Below, in pieces: positions 38,639 to 40,764 of a stretch of 40,764 nt of DNA (position 1 is its first letter; every line of letters begins with the position of its first letter). The notes under the pieces are model-generated. The model was given only the letters and a program-made list of their open reading frames with translations, did no database searches and was not told the origin of the DNA. This stretch comes from Polyangiaceae bacterium (lineage in GTDB: Bacteria > Myxococcota_A > Polyangia > Polyangiales > Polyangiaceae), in NCBI GenBank assembly GCA_025937785.1, contig JAICQQ010000054.1, forward strand, positions 1 to 40,764. The letters run 5' to 3'. Position numbers and translations under genes: made by a program.

Positions 38639-40315
38639 TCAGGCGCGGATGAAGTCCGCCATCACCGCCGGAGCGGCGGTGTCGAACCCCACCACATCGA
38701 GCATGCCGGCATCGTCGGGGTTCGCGATCGAGAACTTCGTGGCGGTCATGCCGACCACGACGAGCTTGGCCGCGATACCCGTCTGGCGACGGTACTGCTC
38801 GAGAGCCTGATGCGGATGAATGGAACCTGCCCAGGTCTCGTTGTCGGTGAACACGCAGAAGGCATCCACCGCGAGACCGCGAGCAGCCGCGTAGAGCATC
38901 GGCAACGCGCAATCGGTGCCTCCCATCGGGATGCGACGGATGGCGCCGACGACGTCGTCGAGGCGCTGGCGCGGTGAGATCGACAGCGGCACCAGGCTGG
39001 AGTTCGATCCCCAGCCGTTGCGACCGTGGCCCTTCGGAGACCACTCGCCCGCCGCGCCGCTGCTGAAGCCGACCGCGTGCCATTCGCGCTCGGTGCGCGC
39101 GCTGACCATGGCCATCGCCGCGCTGGCGATGCGCGGGGTGACACCCGGCGCTCCTGCGATCGTGCCGCAGTCCATGGACCCCGACACGTCGAGCGCCAAG
39201 AGCACGCGCTTGCCGGTGGGTTCGAGAGCGTCGAACGCGAGGTAGAAGGCGGCGTCGAGCGCGTCGACGATGCGCCGCTCCGGCGTCCACTCGAGACCTC
39301 CGCGTACACCGCGGCCTCGCTTGTAGGTCACGAGCGCCAGCAGCAGTGCCAGCGGGTGCACCCGAGCCTTGCGCAGAGCGTCGCGGCTCGCCAAGCGCTC
39401 TTCGACCAAAGCCGTCGCCCACGAGTTCGGAGCAATCAGCCCCACGCTCGTAAGCTTGGCCAGGTTTCGCACCAGCGCCGTGAGCGGCATGCGCATGATC
39501 AGCGCGGCCCACACCTCGATCGAGTCCTTGAACGCGCTCGGAATCATCTCGTGCGTGAACCCGTGCTCACGAATCAGGCGCACGACCTCCTGCAGCGTGT
39601 CCGCGCGCTTGAGCTCCTCGTACCCGGCCACGAGCTTCGGCAAGTGCGGCACTGCCGCGTACTGGACCATGCGGTCCCGACGCTTGACCTGGCGCGCCTC
39701 GGCCTGTGCGCCCACCACCCACCGGTAGAGAGCCGCGTGCTTCGGATCGGGATGCGACAGGCGCATCAAGTCGCGATGGCTCCAGCCGTTACGCTGCTGG
39801 TACTTGACGACCTGGTACGCCAGGGCATCTTCGGCCTTGTCGTTGTACCAACGAGCGATGCCGCTGCGCAGCGCGCGACCCCAGCCCCGGAAGTGCTGCA
39901 CGGACTCTGCGAACTGAAACAGATGCGTGCCCGTGCGGCATACCAGCGTGAGTGCCGCGAGCGCGGCCTTGCGCACGTCGAGTGAATCACTCGCCGCCGC
40001 CAGCGCCAACGCGAAGATCGCCGGGTCATTCTTGGGTGCTCTACCGCTGTCGGAGATCTCGACGATGCGACGCACCACGCGAGCGCCATCCGCAGCCAGG
40101 CAACGCTCGATACAGCGAGCGTTGTCGAGCGAGAGCGTACGCTCGGAGACGTAATAGGTGCCGCCCTCGGAACCCAGAATCAAGAAGCGGTCGAGCCGCT
40201 GCCAATCGTCGAGGACGAAGCTGAAGCCTCCGGCATGGTTCTGCTCCTGCTTCGGATCCGCGCGATGCGACTGCGGGGTCGCCTTCTTCGACAAAAAACG
40301 TGCGTAAAAAGTCAT
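38639..40315 (-). CDS. rsr: Ro60-like RNA-binding protein (TROVE domain plus vWA domain)
   Basis: Ro proteins form a ring of HEAT-like repeats that binds misfolded RNAs and Y RNAs; in bacteria they work with polynucleotide phosphorylase in rRNA maturation and decay under stress. The protein is 558 aa (Deinococcus Rsr is about 530). The TROVE part covers roughly residues 15-370 (GGFSFVLDDWQRLDRFLILGSEGGTYY and later HLFQFAESVQHFRGWGRAL). The vWA part starts at LLALDVSGSMD, with a complete MIDAS DxSGS at 376-380. The ATG at 40315 has a good SD (GGAAGG) and gives MTFYARFLSKK. The 5' flank carries a structured element; the 3' flank carries a long hairpin and a tRNA-like RNA. RtcB/RtcR, its partners in several bacteria, are about 31 kb away. 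Confidence 0.93.
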   Translation of the reverse strand: MTFYARFLSKKATPQSHRADPKQEQNHAGGFSFVLDDWQRLDRFLILGSEGGTYYVSERTLSLDNARCIERCLAADGARVVRRIVEISDSGRAPKNDPAIFALALAAASDSLDVRKAALAALTLVCRTGTHLFQFAESVQHFRGWGRALRSGIARWYNDKAEDALAYQVVKYQQRNGWSHRDLMRLSHPDPKHAALYRWVVGAQAEARQVKRRDRMVQYAAVPHLPKLVAGYEELKRADTLQEVVRLIREHGFTHEMIPSAFKDSIEVWAALIMRMPLTALVRNLAKLTSVGLIAPNSWATALVEERLASRDALRKARVHPLALLLALVTYKRGRGVRGGLEWTPERRIVDALDAAFYLAFDALEPTGKRVLLALDVSGSMDCGTIAGAPGVTPRIASAAMAMVSARTEREWHAVGFSSGAAGEWSPKGHGRNGWGSNSSLVPLSISPRQRLDDVVGAIRRIPMGGTDCALPMLYAAARGLAVDAFCVFTDNETWAGSIHPHQALEQYRRQTGIAAKLVVVGMTATKFSIANPDDAGMLDVVGFDTAAPAVMADFIRA

Positions 40316-40534
40316 GCTTCCTTCCATGTCGGCCCGCAGGGAGCCCTGCGGACGTGTGATCGAGCACTCGGCTCGATGACGAGCCCCCGGCGCGGCCCAA
40401 AGACCACGCCGGGCGGGGCGCCGCGACCAAAGCGCGCGCGCCCCCAAGAAAGTACGGGCAAGGAGAGTGTTCGCTGCCGGCGCCTTGCGACGTGAGACAC
40501 GTCGCCGCTCGCCACTCGGCAAGTCGGCGCTAGC

Positions 40535-40665
40535 GTGGTGAATCTTGATTCGCCACGAAAATAAACAACGCTTTCCTAGTCTCGATAGGACGCCAGAGTC
40601 CGACATTCGCACGGCCTCGTAGAGGCCGGGCCGCGCGAACTTCGGGACGAACCATGGAGACAGGA
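40535..40665. ncRNA. Structured repeat element, copy 2 (upstream of ro)
   Basis: About 131 nt homologous to 37259-37393: GTGGTGAATC..GATTCGCCAC (40535-40556), TCCTA...TAGGA (around 40574-40590), and the large hairpin with the invariant 28-nt core (40612-40639). Compared with copy 1, a base change in the large stem gives an A-C mismatch on the plus strand but a G-U pair on the minus strand, and a GUCC-bulged C-GA helix forms on the minus strand. This favours a minus-strand RNA, co-oriented with ro. The 220 nt between it and the ro start are GC-rich with no further feature I can support. Confidence 0.5.
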
Positions 40666-40716
40666 CACTGATATGGTTGGACCCGTCAAGGTCTTGTCGG
40701 TGCGCTTTTTTCGCAT
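40576..40716 (-). CDS. Possible 46-aa small ORF upstream of ro
   Basis: ATG 40716 is preceded by a strong SD (AAAGGAG, 7 nt spacing) and reads MRKKRTDKTLTGPTISVS... to a TAG at 40576. It runs through the structured element, and no family is recognised. It could be a leader peptide whose translation alters folding of the downstream RNA, or a chance frame with a good SD. The equivalent region of copy 1 has no matching SD or start. Confidence 0.3.
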   Translation of the reverse strand: MRKKRTDKTLTGPTISVSCLHGSSRSSRGPASTRPCECRTLASYRD

Positions 40717-40759
40717 CTTGGTTCTCCTTTGTTGCTCCGGCGACGAGGGCAACGAGTAA
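40673..40759 (+). CDS. Possible 28-aa mini-lipoprotein
   Basis: ATG 40673 to TAA 40759 reads as a tiny signal peptide plus lipobox (VKVLSVRFFRILVLLCCSGD, then EGNE). The copy-1 element is also followed downstream, on the same strand, by a lipoprotein gene (37558) with a similar 'CGDGE' start of the mature part. It overlaps the minus-strand small ORF, and at most one of the two is likely real. Confidence 0.25.
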   Translation: MVGPVKVLSVRFFRILVLLCCSGDEGNE

Positions 40760-40764
40760 CGCGA

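Noticed and set aside
40316..40534. Sigma54 promoter in front of ro
   Set aside because: The only GG-N10-GC match lies in a simple GC-alternating tract and lacks the rest of the consensus; other candidates miss the -24 GG or the -12 GC.

Overview
The window reads as part of a high-GC chromosome of a myxobacterium, most likely of the Sorangium/Polyangium side of Myxococcota. This is inferred from the two-thirds-plus GC, the Ser/Thr kinase and FHA-type sigma54 activator next to each other, several Gly/Ser/Thr-rich lipoproteins, hybrid sensor kinases and frequent GTG starts. No rRNA or other taxonomic marker is present to confirm it.

Region 1 (1-4865) is a very large CRISPR array: 65 apparently identical 36-nt repeats, a 23-nt truncated terminal repeat on the right, and a diverged repeat at the left window edge. 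It holds 66 spacers, one of which occurs twice with a one-base length difference. No cas gene lies in the window, so any cas operon must be to the left or elsewhere.

Region 2 (4876-7856) is an RNA-repair locus in divergent layout: rtcB (3'-phosphate RNA ligase) and rtcR (CARF-AAA+ sigma54 activator). A sigma54-type promoter can be read in front of rtcB, with a strong hairpin at the predicted 5' end of its mRNA.

Region 3 (7981-37245) is mixed housekeeping and signalling. It holds FAH-family, MATE, SDR, aldo/keto reductase/AraC and sulfurtransferase genes, two inositol-monophosphatase-like genes, metG, a transglutaminase-like protein, an APH/EcKinase-like kinase and an ABC-F ATPase. Three signalling groups stand out: (a) a RegB/RegA-like redox two-component pair facing a di-haem lipoprotein and outer-membrane protein pair; (b) an overlapping operon of a small protein, an MscS-like channel and a Ser/Thr kinase with an N-terminal ECF-sigma-like region, convergent with an FHA-sigma54 activator; (c) a REC-like/PilZ/TM/PEGA-like multidomain protein and a PAS hybrid histidine kinase.

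Region 4 (37245-40764) centres on a Ro60-like (TROVE-vWA) RNA-binding protein. Directly downstream on the same strand are a long hairpin ending in a T-run and then a 127-nt tRNA-like element. That element has perfect acceptor, D and T arms, but 76 nt where an anticodon arm plus variable loop (23 nt) should be. A structured element upstream of ro has a diverged copy upstream of the ABC-F gene. My main inference is that this region encodes a Ro/Y-RNA type system, possibly with a tRNA-mimicking Y RNA. The window therefore carries RNA repair (RtcB/RtcR) and RNA surveillance (Ro) genes about 31 kb apart, with the repair half abutting the CRISPR array.
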